Below are positions 1 to 5,669 of a stretch of DNA of 5,669 nt, piece by piece. The stretch covers positions 1 to 5,669 of the forward strand of contig CAMLFI010000194.1 of assembly GCA_946479225.1 (NCBI GenBank), written 5' to 3'. Position 1 is the stretch's first letter. Each line of letters opens with the position of its first letter. Both the position numbers and the translations under genes were made by a program. Source of the stretch: an uncultured Mucilaginibacter sp. Its GTDB lineage: Bacteria; Bacteroidota; Bacteroidia; Sphingobacteriales; Sphingobacteriaceae. Below the pieces are notes generated by a model. The model saw only the letters and a list, made by a program, of their open reading frames with translations, ran no database searches and was not told the DNA's origin.

Positions 1-2142
1 GATGTACAAAAGAAGCTGAACGATAAAACAGGCAAAATTGTTAACGAAAACTTGCTGAATACTACCACATCTATTATTAAAAGGCACTTTCACGAAAAGG
101 GTTATTTAAATACTGAGGTAACAATAAAGCAACGCCCTGACCCCAGCGATACCACCAGTGTGATATTGGATGTAAACATTGACAGGAAAAAGAAGGTAAT
201 GATTCACAAAGTTACTTTTGAGGGCAACAAAGAGTTTTCAAAAGGTAGACTTAAAAAGTTTTTAAGTAAAACACGCGAACGCAGATTCTATAATATATTC
301 GGCTCAAAGAAATTTAAGCAGGATAAATACCAGGAAGATAAAGAGAACCTGATAGCTAAAATGCAGGAAAAAGGTTACAGGGATGCTGCTATTTTAAGCG
401 ACACGGTAACCAAACACGATGACCGTACGGTTGACGTGAAGATAAAAATATATGAGGGACGTAAATACTTTTTTGGCAACATAAAATGGTCGGGTAACGC
501 GCGATACACCAATGAATTACTATCACGCGTACTCCGTATTGAAAAGGGCAATGTATTCAGCGAAGAACTGCTTAATAAAAGGTTAAGCGGCGGTGGCCCA
601 AGCGGCGATGATGTGTCATCATTATATATGAATGATGGTTATCTTACATTTAACTCTGACCCGGTACAAACCAGGTTATATAACGACACAATTGACCTGG
701 ATATAAGAATTTACGAAGGCCCTCAATACACCATCAATCGTGTTACTATAAAAGGTAACGATGTAACCAACGATAAGGTTATACGCCGCGAATTGCAAAC
801 TATTCCGGGACAGAAATTTAACAAAGCATTGTTGATTGAAAGTACCAGGATAATTGGGCAATTGGGCAACTTTGATGATACTAAAACTGATCCTCGTCCG
901 GAAAATCTAAATCCGGCAGATGGTACAGTTGACCTGCTTTATAACGTGGTTGAAAAACCATCAGATCAGGTTGAGCTTTCAGGCGGTTTTGGTGGTGGCC
1001 AGTTGGTGGGCACTTTAGGTTTAACTTTTAACAACTTTGCATTAAGAAACATTTTTAATCTTAAAGCTTACAGGCCTTTGCCAAAAGGTGATGGCCAGAA
1101 GTTAAGCATACGCGGTCAATCAAGCGGCAGAATTTATCAAAACTTCTCGTTCACTTTTTCTGAGCCGTGGCTTGGTGGTAAAAAACCAATCTATTTTGCC
1201 CTAACAGCGTATACGCAGTTGAGTTCAACAGGACAATATTACGCCAAGGACAACCCCAACTATAATTACCTTAGAATAAATGGCGTGGGCGTTACTTTGG
1301 GTAAACGTTTAAAATGGCCTGATAACCATTTCCAACTTAACTACTCATTAAACCTTGACCATTATTTCCTTGATAATTACAATGGTTACCTGTTTTCTAA
1401 CGGTACGTCTTATAACATTAAACTTACGCAGGATCTGATACGTTCATCGCTTGATGCGCCTATATATCCAACAACAGGTTCAAATATTAAATTCACTATT
1501 CAGGCAACACCGCCGTATTCGTTATTTAATAAGGTTAATTATAATATAGCTACGCCGGCGCAGAGATATCACTTTGTGGAATATTACAAATTTAAATTTG
1601 ATGCGCAGTGGTTTACCAAACTTACCGGTAAATTGGTATTGATGTCGCAAATACGGTCAGGCTTCCTGGGCATGTATAATGCAAAGGTTGGCCCATCGCC
1701 ATTTGAACGCTTTAAATTAGGTGGCGATGGTATGCAGAGCTATCAGTTTTTACAAGGTAGTGAGATCATAGGTTTAAGGGGTTATACAAACTTCTCTATA
1801 GTACCGTTGGGTAGTAATTACACAGCCTCTAATAACCCGGGCAGTACTATTTATAACAAATTTACTATGGAGGTTCGGCACCCTGTTATTGCCAGCCCAT
1901 CAGCAACCATATTTATGCTGGCATTTGCCGAGGGTGGTAATACCTGGAACTCTTTTTCGCAATACAATCCGTTCAATGTAAGACGTTCTGTAGGGTTGGG
2001 AACGCGGATATTTTTGCCTATTTTTGGTTTACTGGGTCTTGATTACGGTTACGGCTTTGATGCCATACCGGGGCAGCCTCAAGCCAACAAGGGTCAGTTC
2101 AGCTTTTCAATATCACAAAGTTTAAGTGGTGGATTTAATTAA
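1..2142 (+). CDS. bamA: BamA, outer membrane protein assembly factor (5' truncated by window)
   Basis: Central insertase of the beta-barrel assembly machinery, an Omp85-family outer-membrane protein. The frame is open from base 1, so the gene begins upstream; a TTG at 52 is internal. The visible 713 residues start in the second half of a POTRA domain (about 1-65). Three further POTRA domains follow at about 66-150 (starts VMIHKVTFEGNK), 156-238 (YFFGNIKWSGN) and 242-320 (YTINRVTIKGN), each with the usual hydrophobic strand then GN. The membrane barrel runs from about 322 (VELSGGFGGG) to the end and carries the loop-6 hallmark RGY at 593-595. Bacteroidota BamA proteins are usually around 800-900 residues, so roughly 100-150 N-terminal residues, including the signal peptide and POTRA1, are missing. 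The C-terminus reads FSFSISQSL followed by SGGFN, a short tail after the expected terminal beta-signal. The next gene starts 11 bases after the stop, which implies co-transcription with the chaperones. Confidence 0.97.
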   Translation, partial: DVQKKLNDKTGKIVNENLLNTTTSIIKRHFHEKGYLNTEVTIKQRPDPSDTTSVILDVNIDRKKKVMIHKVTFEGNKEFSKGRLKKFLSKTRERRFYNIFGSKKFKQDKYQEDKENLIAKMQEKGYRDAAILSDTVTKHDDRTVDVKIKIYEGRKYFFGNIKWSGNARYTNELLSRVLRIEKGNVFSEELLNKRLSGGGPSGDDVSSLYMNDGYLTFNSDPVQTRLYNDTIDLDIRIYEGPQYTINRVTIKGNDVTNDKVIRRELQTIPGQKFNKALLIESTRIIGQLGNFDDTKTDPRPENLNPADGTVDLLYNVVEKPSDQVELSGGFGGGQLVGTLGLTFNNFALRNIFNLKAYRPLPKGDGQKLSIRGQSSGRIYQNFSFTFSEPWLGGKKPIYFALTAYTQLSSTGQYYAKDNPNYNYLRINGVGVTLGKRLKWPDNHFQLNYSLNLDHYFLDNYNGYLFSNGTSYNIKLTQDLIRSSLDAPIYPTTGSNIKFTIQATPPYSLFNKVNYNIATPAQRYHFVEYYKFKFDAQWFTKLTGKLVLMSQIRSGFLGMYNAKVGPSPFERFKLGGDGMQSYQFLQGSEIIGLRGYTNFSIVPLGSNYTASNNPGSTIYNKFTMEVRHPVIASPSATIFMLAFAEGGNTWNSFSQYNPFNVRRSVGLGTRIFLPIFGLLGLDYGYGFDAIPGQPQANKGQFSFSISQSLSGGFN

Positions 2143-2153
2143 TTGGAAAAAAA

Positions 2154-2687
2154 ATGAAGAGGAAGATAATTTTAGTAGTCGCATTAACGTTCCTATCGGT
2201 AACAGCAGCATTAGCACAGCGTTTTGCATATGTTGATTCGGAGTATATATTAAAGCATATACCCGATTATATTTCGGCACAAAAGCAATTAGGAGCATTA
2301 TCTGATCAGTGGCAAAAAGAGGTTGACGCCCGTTTTCAGGAAATAGACCGCTTATTTAAAGCCTACCAGGCAGACCAGCCCTTAATGACGGCTGAAGTAA
2401 AGAAAAGACGTGAAGAGGAAATTGTAGCTAAGGAAAAGGAAGCAAAAGATTTTCAAAGACAAAAATTTGGCCCGGAAGGTGAGCTTTCGCAGCGTAGCAA
2501 TTCTGTTATTAAACCAATACAGGATAAAGTTGCAAAAGCAGTACAAGCCATGGCCGAAAATGAAAACCTGGACATGGTATTAGATAAAAACAGCGAAGTG
2601 ATAATGTTATACGCTAATCCGCGTTATAACAAAAGCGACGAAGTGATTACCCGTTTAGGTTTAAAGCCTGGGGTACTTGCTAAATAA
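2154..2687 (+). CDS. Skp/OmpH family periplasmic chaperone, copy 1
   Basis: Predicted periplasmic holdase of the Skp/OmpH family, which keeps unfolded outer-membrane proteins soluble on the way to the BAM complex. The 177-residue length fits the family. Residues 1-21 form a signal peptide: KRK, a hydrophobic core, then ALA before Q22 as a type I signal peptidase site. The mature part opens with the family signature RFAYVDSEYIL (first body strand). A long charged alpha-helical hairpin follows (about 40-125, rich in K, E, Q and R; coiled-coil arms). A C-terminal body segment includes LDMVLDKNSEVIMLYANPRYNKSDEV, typical of Bacteroidota OmpH proteins. The ATG at 2154 is chosen because it directly precedes the signal peptide; the upstream bases are A-rich (GGAAAAAAA) without a true Shine-Dalgarno. 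The 11-base gap to bamA indicates one operon. The family call is firm; specific clients cannot be read from sequence. Confidence 0.94.
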   Translation: MKRKIILVVALTFLSVTAALAQRFAYVDSEYILKHIPDYISAQKQLGALSDQWQKEVDARFQEIDRLFKAYQADQPLMTAEVKKRREEEIVAKEKEAKDFQRQKFGPEGELSQRSNSVIKPIQDKVAKAVQAMAENENLDMVLDKNSEVIMLYANPRYNKSDEVITRLGLKPGVLAK

Positions 2688-2737
2688 ATTTATTATATAT
2701 ATAATCGCACTATTAATTAAACACGAGACAAAGAACA

Positions 2738-3256
2738 ATGAAAAAAGTATTTAAAGTTGCCTTAGTTGCAGTATGCATGATGTTAGCGGGCAACTTTGCC
2801 AAGGCACAAGCTAAAGTAGGTTACATAGCACAAGAAGAGGTTATATCCGCGCTTCCTGAGACAAAAACCGTTCAAAAACAACTTGAAGAATATTCTAAAG
2901 GTTGGTCAGATCAATTAACGAACCTGAACAATGCCTATCAAAAAGCCATAAAAGATTATGGAGATCAGGAAAAAACAATGACTGATCCAGTCAAAGCGTC
3001 CAAAGTTGCCGAAATACAGGATATGCAAAAAAGACTTCAAGAGCAAGACCAACTGGCACGTCAGCAGGTTGAAGCAAAAAGCAGTGAATTGTCAAAACCT
3101 CTTTTTGAAAAAGTTAGAGCTGCAATTACCGCTGTAGCAAAAGAAAAAGGTTATGGGTATGTTATCAATACAAGCTCAGCAGACCAGGTATTGCTAGTTG
3201 CTCCCGATGGCGACAATTTATTGGCTGCAGTAAAACTTAAATTAGGTTTAAAATAA
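2738..3256 (+). CDS. Skp/OmpH family periplasmic chaperone, copy 2
   Basis: Second Skp/OmpH-type periplasmic chaperone, 172 residues, a diverged tandem paralogue of the gene before it. The signal peptide is about residues 1-23 (MKK, hydrophobic stretch, AKA before Q24), the same A-x-A/Q cleavage pattern as copy 1. The cysteine at residue 13 is not in a lipobox. The mature protein begins KVGYIAQEEVISALPE, matching the RFAYVDSEYILKHIPD start of copy 1 in pattern rather than identity. A charged helical hairpin follows (about 42-125), then a C-terminal body with GYGYVINTSSADQVLLVAPDGDN. Copy 1 has NPRYNKSDEV at the corresponding place, so the C-terminal body differs most clearly. The 50-base gap to copy 1 is AT-rich with no TAnnTTTG box, so co-transcription from upstream is likely. 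A strong terminator follows the stop codon and closes the operon. Confidence 0.93.
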   Translation: MKKVFKVALVAVCMMLAGNFAKAQAKVGYIAQEEVISALPETKTVQKQLEEYSKGWSDQLTNLNNAYQKAIKDYGDQEKTMTDPVKASKVAEIQDMQKRLQEQDQLARQQVEAKSSELSKPLFEKVRAAITAVAKEKGYGYVINTSSADQVLLVAPDGDNLLAAVKLKLGLK

Positions 3257-3276
3257 TTCATCTCAATAAGAGTCAT

Positions 3277-3308
3277 AAAGCGTCCTGATTTATCAGGACG
3301 CTTTTTTT
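3277..3308 (+). terminator. Rho-independent terminator of the bamA-skp-skp operon
   Basis: A perfect 12-bp stem, AAAGCGTCCTGA (3277-3288) paired with TCAGGACGCTTT (3293-3304), has a 4-base loop TTTA. An uninterrupted T run extends to 3308. It begins 20 bases after the stop codon of the second chaperone gene. It separates the envelope operon from murI. Confidence 0.93.
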
Positions 3309-3315
3309 ATTTTCG

Positions 3316-3323
3316 TACTTTTG
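3316..3323 (+). promoter_or_regulatory. Putative murI promoter, Bacteroidota -7 box
   Basis: TACTTTTG is a perfect match to TAnnTTTG, the -7 element used by the Bacteroidota primary sigma factor. It lies between the terminator T run and the murI ATG at 3331. I see no clear TTG/TTTG -33 element at the expected distance, because that region is the terminator stem. Initiation would fall at or within a few bases of the start codon. Confidence 0.6.
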
Positions 3324-3330
3324 GTCTTCA

Positions 3331-4170
3331 ATGAGTAAACATCCCATAGGTATTTTTGATTCGGGTATTGGCGGGCTCACGGTTTTTAGATCAATAGCCG
3401 CGGCCTTGCCTGATTATGATTATATCTACCTGGGCGATAACAGCCGTGCGCCTTATGGCAACCGCTCATTCAATACCATTCATCAATATACCTGGGAGTG
3501 CGTGCAATGGCTGTTTGCACAGGGCTGTCCGCTTATTATACTGGCTTGTAACACGGCCTCAGCAAAAGCCTTACGAACCATCCAACAGAAAGATATGAAG
3601 GGCCTTGACCTGGCTAAAAGGGTATTAGGGGTTATACGCCCGACGGCAGAGGTGGTGGGCAATTATTCAAAAACGGGCGAGATAGGGGTGTTGGGTACAA
3701 ACGGTACTGTACAATCCGAATCTTATCTGTTAGAAATAGAAAAATTCTTTCCTGACTTAAAAGTATATCAGCAAGCGTGTCCGCTATGGGTGCCCTTAAT
3801 TGAAAGTGGAGAATATGAAAAACCGGGGGCCGATTATTTTGTAAAGGAATACCTTGATGGAATAATGGCAAAATCAGACAGCATTGATACTTTACTGCTG
3901 GCGTGTACGCACTATCCCCTTATTCAGGATAAAATAAAGGCCTATCTGCCTAAAAATGTACAGGTAGTGGCACAGGGTGATATTGTTGCCAATAGTTTAG
4001 TTGAGTACTTGCACCGCCATCCCGAAATGGAAAAAAACCTGAGCAAGGATCAAACCAAATTGTTCTACACCACAGATGATACCGGCGAGTTTGACCGCCA
4101 TGCTTCGCGATTCTTTTCAGCGCCTGTAACATCGTCGCATGTTTCCGTCAGTCAGCTGTCGTGTAAATAG
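3331..4170 (+). CDS. murI: Glutamate racemase MurI
   Basis: Cytoplasmic, cofactor-independent racemase converting L-glutamate to D-glutamate, the substrate MurD adds to UDP-MurNAc-L-Ala in peptidoglycan synthesis. At 279 residues it is normal for the family (about 260-290). Key motifs are all present: the N-terminal IGIFDSGIGGL with D10 and S11; GDNSRAPYG at 35-43; the first catalytic cysteine C73 in ACNTAS; WVPLIESGE with E158; and the second catalytic cysteine C192 with H194 in LACTHYP. The two Cys form the two-base mechanism known for this family. The ATG at 3331 is secure because it places DSG at residue 10, as in other MurI proteins. No Shine-Dalgarno is seen, and the -7 box is so close that the mRNA may be leaderless. 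The gene has its own promoter signal and is separated from the upstream operon by a terminator. Its neighbours share an envelope theme upstream but not downstream. Confidence 0.98.
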   Translation: MSKHPIGIFDSGIGGLTVFRSIAAALPDYDYIYLGDNSRAPYGNRSFNTIHQYTWECVQWLFAQGCPLIILACNTASAKALRTIQQKDMKGLDLAKRVLGVIRPTAEVVGNYSKTGEIGVLGTNGTVQSESYLLEIEKFFPDLKVYQQACPLWVPLIESGEYEKPGADYFVKEYLDGIMAKSDSIDTLLLACTHYPLIQDKIKAYLPKNVQVVAQGDIVANSLVEYLHRHPEMEKNLSKDQTKLFYTTDDTGEFDRHASRFFSAPVTSSHVSVSQLSCK

Positions 4171-4240
4171 CAGATTAATAAACACTACCAATTTAGTCAA
4201 CTATATTTAGGTAAGCTGCCTTATTTTACTTAGCATTTAT

Positions 4241-4248
4241 TAAGTTTG
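4241..4248 (+). promoter_or_regulatory. Putative nuoH promoter, Bacteroidota -7 box
   Basis: TAAGTTTG is a perfect TAnnTTTG match in the 98-base murI-nuoH gap. It ends 20 bases before the TTG start of nuoH, giving a leader of roughly 13-16 bases. No convincing -33 TTTG is visible upstream, so the call rests on the -7 box and its position in an intergenic region. Confidence 0.5.
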
Positions 4249-4268
4249 CACCCAAAGCAAATTACAGG

Positions 4269-5339
4269 TTGAATTTTTACCTAACATATATTTTAGTTGC
4301 GGCGGGCTTATTTGCATTTTCTGCAGTATTTGCACTGTTTGCTGTATATGCCGAGCGTAAAGTTTCTGCCTTTATACAAGACAGTCTTGGGCCTACAGAA
4401 GTAGGCAAGTTTGGCCTGTTGCAAACGGTGGCTGATATTCTGAAGCTGCTGCAAAAAGAAATGATAGTGCCCTCAGCAGCTGATAAGGCGCTGTTTGTTG
4501 CAGCTCCCGCTATAATATTTATAGCGGTTTACCTGGGCTTCGCTGCGCTGCCATGGGCGCCGGGACTTGTTCCATCCAAAATAAATCTCGGTCTTTATTA
4601 TATTTTCGCCATTATATCTGTGGAGACCCTAGGCATTTTAATGGCAGGTTGGGGCTCTAATAACAAATACTCCATATTAGGTGCCATGAGATCGGCAGCG
4701 CAGATCATATCATATGAAATACCGGCCGGATTTGCATTAATATCGGTGGTAATGATAGCGCAAACGCTTAACCTGCAGGATATAGCCATGCAGCAGGGTA
4801 CATTATCAACAGAAGGTATTAAATTTTTAGGCCTTTGGGATGTATCGCACGCCGGGGGCATTTTAGCGTGGAATATTTTCAGGGCACCCCATCTCATTAT
4901 TGCGTTCGTCATCTATTTTATAGCATCGTTGGCAGAGAGTAACCGTGCGCCGTTTGATATCCCCGAAGCGGAATCAGAATTGGTATCAGGCTTTCACACA
5001 GAATATACAGGCTTACGTTTTGGTTTGGTATTTTTAGCCGAGTATTCCATGATGTTTCTTGTATCAATGGTTGCGGTGGTATTATTTTTGGGCGCGTGGA
5101 ATACGCCGCTGCCAAATATTGGCGCAGTGCATTTGGCAGATTGGACGACTGGCATTGCGTGGGGAATATTCTGGATAGCAGTAAAAACTTTAATATTGGT
5201 AGGAGCGCAGATGTGGATCCGCTGGACCATACCGCGTTTGCGGGTGGATCAGTTGATGGACCTTTGCTGGAAAGTGCTTACACCGCTTGCTTTTGCCTGT
5301 ATGCTGGCATCGGGCGTGTGGCGGTTATGGTTAATGTAA
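4269..5339 (+). CDS. nuoH: NADH-quinone oxidoreductase subunit H (NuoH), TTG start
   Basis: Membrane subunit of respiratory complex I (ND1 homologue). It sits where the peripheral arm joins the membrane arm and helps form the quinone-binding chamber. The 356 residues show about eight transmembrane segments, near 5-27, 74-94, 109-128, 150-170, 204-221, 250-275, 292-315 and 335-354. Conserved blocks are YAERKVSAF (27-35), GLLQTVADILKLLQKE (49-64), AGWGSNNKYS (126-135), MRSAAQIISYEIP (140-152), AESNRAPFDIPEAESELVSG (222-241) and RWTIPRLRVDQLM (318-330). The start is taken as TTG at 4269: the frame is open back to a TAA at 4212 but contains no ATG or GTG there. The next in-frame ATG (residue 65) would remove TM1 and the ERK motif. 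No Shine-Dalgarno is visible. The upstream neighbour is murI rather than nuoG, so the usual nuoA-N order is interrupted; nuoI follows after 100 bases. Function is very secure, the exact start less so. Confidence 0.96.
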   Translation: MNFYLTYILVAAGLFAFSAVFALFAVYAERKVSAFIQDSLGPTEVGKFGLLQTVADILKLLQKEMIVPSAADKALFVAAPAIIFIAVYLGFAALPWAPGLVPSKINLGLYYIFAIISVETLGILMAGWGSNNKYSILGAMRSAAQIISYEIPAGFALISVVMIAQTLNLQDIAMQQGTLSTEGIKFLGLWDVSHAGGILAWNIFRAPHLIIAFVIYFIASLAESNRAPFDIPEAESELVSGFHTEYTGLRFGLVFLAEYSMMFLVSMVAVVLFLGAWNTPLPNIGAVHLADWTTGIAWGIFWIAVKTLILVGAQMWIRWTIPRLRVDQLMDLCWKVLTPLAFACMLASGVWRLWLM

Positions 5340-5343
5340 GGTT

Positions 5344-5365
5344 ATTTCGAATTTCGAATTTTCGA
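5344..5365 (+). repeat. Short tandem ATTTCGA repeat
   Basis: Three consecutive units follow the nuoH stop: ATTTCGA, ATTTCGA and ATTTTCGA, the last with one extra T. The TTCGAA core is palindromic, so weak alternative hairpins are possible. It is non-coding and its function is unknown. Confidence 0.75.
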
Positions 5366-5394
5366 TGTCGGATTTAATATTTTGGTAATGAAGT

Positions 5395-5431
5395 AATCGG
5401 TGAAATCACAGTGCAAATCAGTGAAATCACA
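5395..5431 (+). repeat. Two-copy 16-bp direct repeat with 21-bp period
   Basis: AATCGGTGAAATCACA (5395-5410) recurs as AATCAGTGAAATCACA (5416-5431) with one mismatch, separated by GTGCA. Each copy contains GTGA-AA-TCAC, a short dyad. It lies just upstream of nuoI. It could be a dispersed intergenic repeat or a protein-binding site; the sequence alone does not decide. Confidence 0.8.
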
Positions 5432-5439
5432 ATAAATAA

Positions 5440-5669
5440 ATGATAAACAAAGCACTAAACGGATTTAAAACTACATGGAAGGGAATGTCTCTTACCATCA
5501 GCCATCTTTTTGCGTCAAACGCGAAGCGGAAGGTGATTCCTGTTAGTAACGATAATTACTTTAAGCAGTTAGAAGGCACCAATACTATACAGTACCCAAA
5601 ACAGGCATTGCTAAGCCCGGAGGTGGGCCGCTACCAACTGGATGTGGATATTGATGACTGTATTGTTTG
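5440..5669 (+). CDS. nuoI: NADH-quinone oxidoreductase subunit I (NuoI), 3' truncated by window
   Basis: N-terminal 76 codons of a probable complex I subunit carrying two [4Fe-4S] clusters (TYKY type), which pass electrons toward the quinone site. The reading frame from ATG 5440 stays open to the window edge. It begins with an amphipathic helix (about 1-26, GFKTTWKGMSLTISHLFAS) like the membrane-contacting helix of NuoI. Then come TIQYPKQALLSPEVGRYQLDVD (49-70), resembling the usual QYP...GRY lead-in, and DDCIV. C74 plus the last two bases TG fit C74-I-V-C77, the first CxxC of a ferredoxin motif. Adjacency to nuoH supports the call. The cluster motifs themselves are outside the window, so identification rests on the N-terminal pattern and position. 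The ATG follows an A/T-rich stretch without Shine-Dalgarno. The 100-base gap after nuoH is long for nuo genes. Confidence 0.88.
   Translation, partial: MINKALNGFKTTWKGMSLTISHLFASNAKRKVIPVSNDNYFKQLEGTNTIQYPKQALLSPEVGRYQLDVDIDDCIV

Noticed and set aside
52..54. TTG as the start of the BamA frame
   Set aside because: The frame is open to base 1, and the upstream codons read as POTRA domain sequence. The protein would also lack its signal peptide and first POTRA domains.
2688..2737. AT-rich gap between the two chaperone genes as a promoter
   Set aside because: It has TATATATATA-like sequence but no TAnnTTTG box. The same orientation and short gap favour co-transcription.
3416..4132. Several open frames on both strands inside murI
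   Set aside because: All overlap the fully supported glutamate racemase and look like out-of-frame translations.
4209..4227. Possible terminator after murI (TAAG-CTGC-CTTA with following T-rich bases)
   Set aside because: There are only four strong pairs plus wobble and A-T extensions, and no clean T run. It is too weak to call, so read-through from murI into nuoH remains possible.
4598..4912. Minus-strand open frame inside nuoH
   Set aside because: It is the antisense shadow of a strongly conserved membrane protein. It has no recognisable domain and no promoter or start signal.
5096..5377. Plus-strand open frame overlapping the end of nuoH in another frame
   Set aside because: It is mostly inside nuoH, runs into the repeat-bearing spacer, and its product has no recognisable features.
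5378..5384. TATTTTG as a promoter box for nuoI
   Set aside because: It is one base short of TAnnTTTG and lies 55 bases before the ATG. nuoI is more simply transcribed with nuoH.

Overview
The window looks like an ordinary chromosomal housekeeping segment of a member of the Bacteroidota, most likely a Sphingobacteriaceae-type genome (Mucilaginibacter/Pedobacter-like). The reasons are the moderately AT-rich composition, the lack of Shine-Dalgarno sequences at the starts, perfect matches to the Bacteroidota -7 promoter box TAnnTTTG in front of two genes, and the gene order bamA - skp/ompH - skp/ompH - murI. The genus is an inference from style and gene order, not from a database match.

Left part (1-3308): an envelope-biogenesis operon. 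It opens inside bamA, the outer-membrane beta-barrel insertase, whose 5' end lies outside the window. Two tandem but diverged Skp/OmpH-type periplasmic chaperones follow, both with signal peptides. The block ends at a strong intrinsic terminator (3277-3308). The chaperones would hold unfolded outer-membrane proteins in the periplasm and BamA would insert them.

Middle (3316-4170): murI, glutamate racemase, which supplies D-glutamate for peptidoglycan. A promoter box lies only 7 bases before its ATG, so the mRNA may be leaderless or nearly so. All expected catalytic residues are present.

Right part (4241-5669): two subunits of respiratory complex I. nuoH, the membrane subunit at the quinone site, is complete and appears to start at TTG behind its own promoter-like box. 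nuoI, the 2x[4Fe-4S] ferredoxin-like subunit, is cut by the window end at its first Fe-S motif. nuoG is not upstream of nuoH as it is in the classical nuoA-N order; murI is there instead. The 100-base nuoH-nuoI spacer holds two small repeat clusters.

All genes are on the + strand. There is no gene-free stretch over 300 bases, and I see no tRNA, rRNA, CRISPR, insertion sequence or phage gene. I found no evidence of an undescribed biological system. What deserves a second look is start-site and promoter architecture, the complex I gene order and the spacer repeats.
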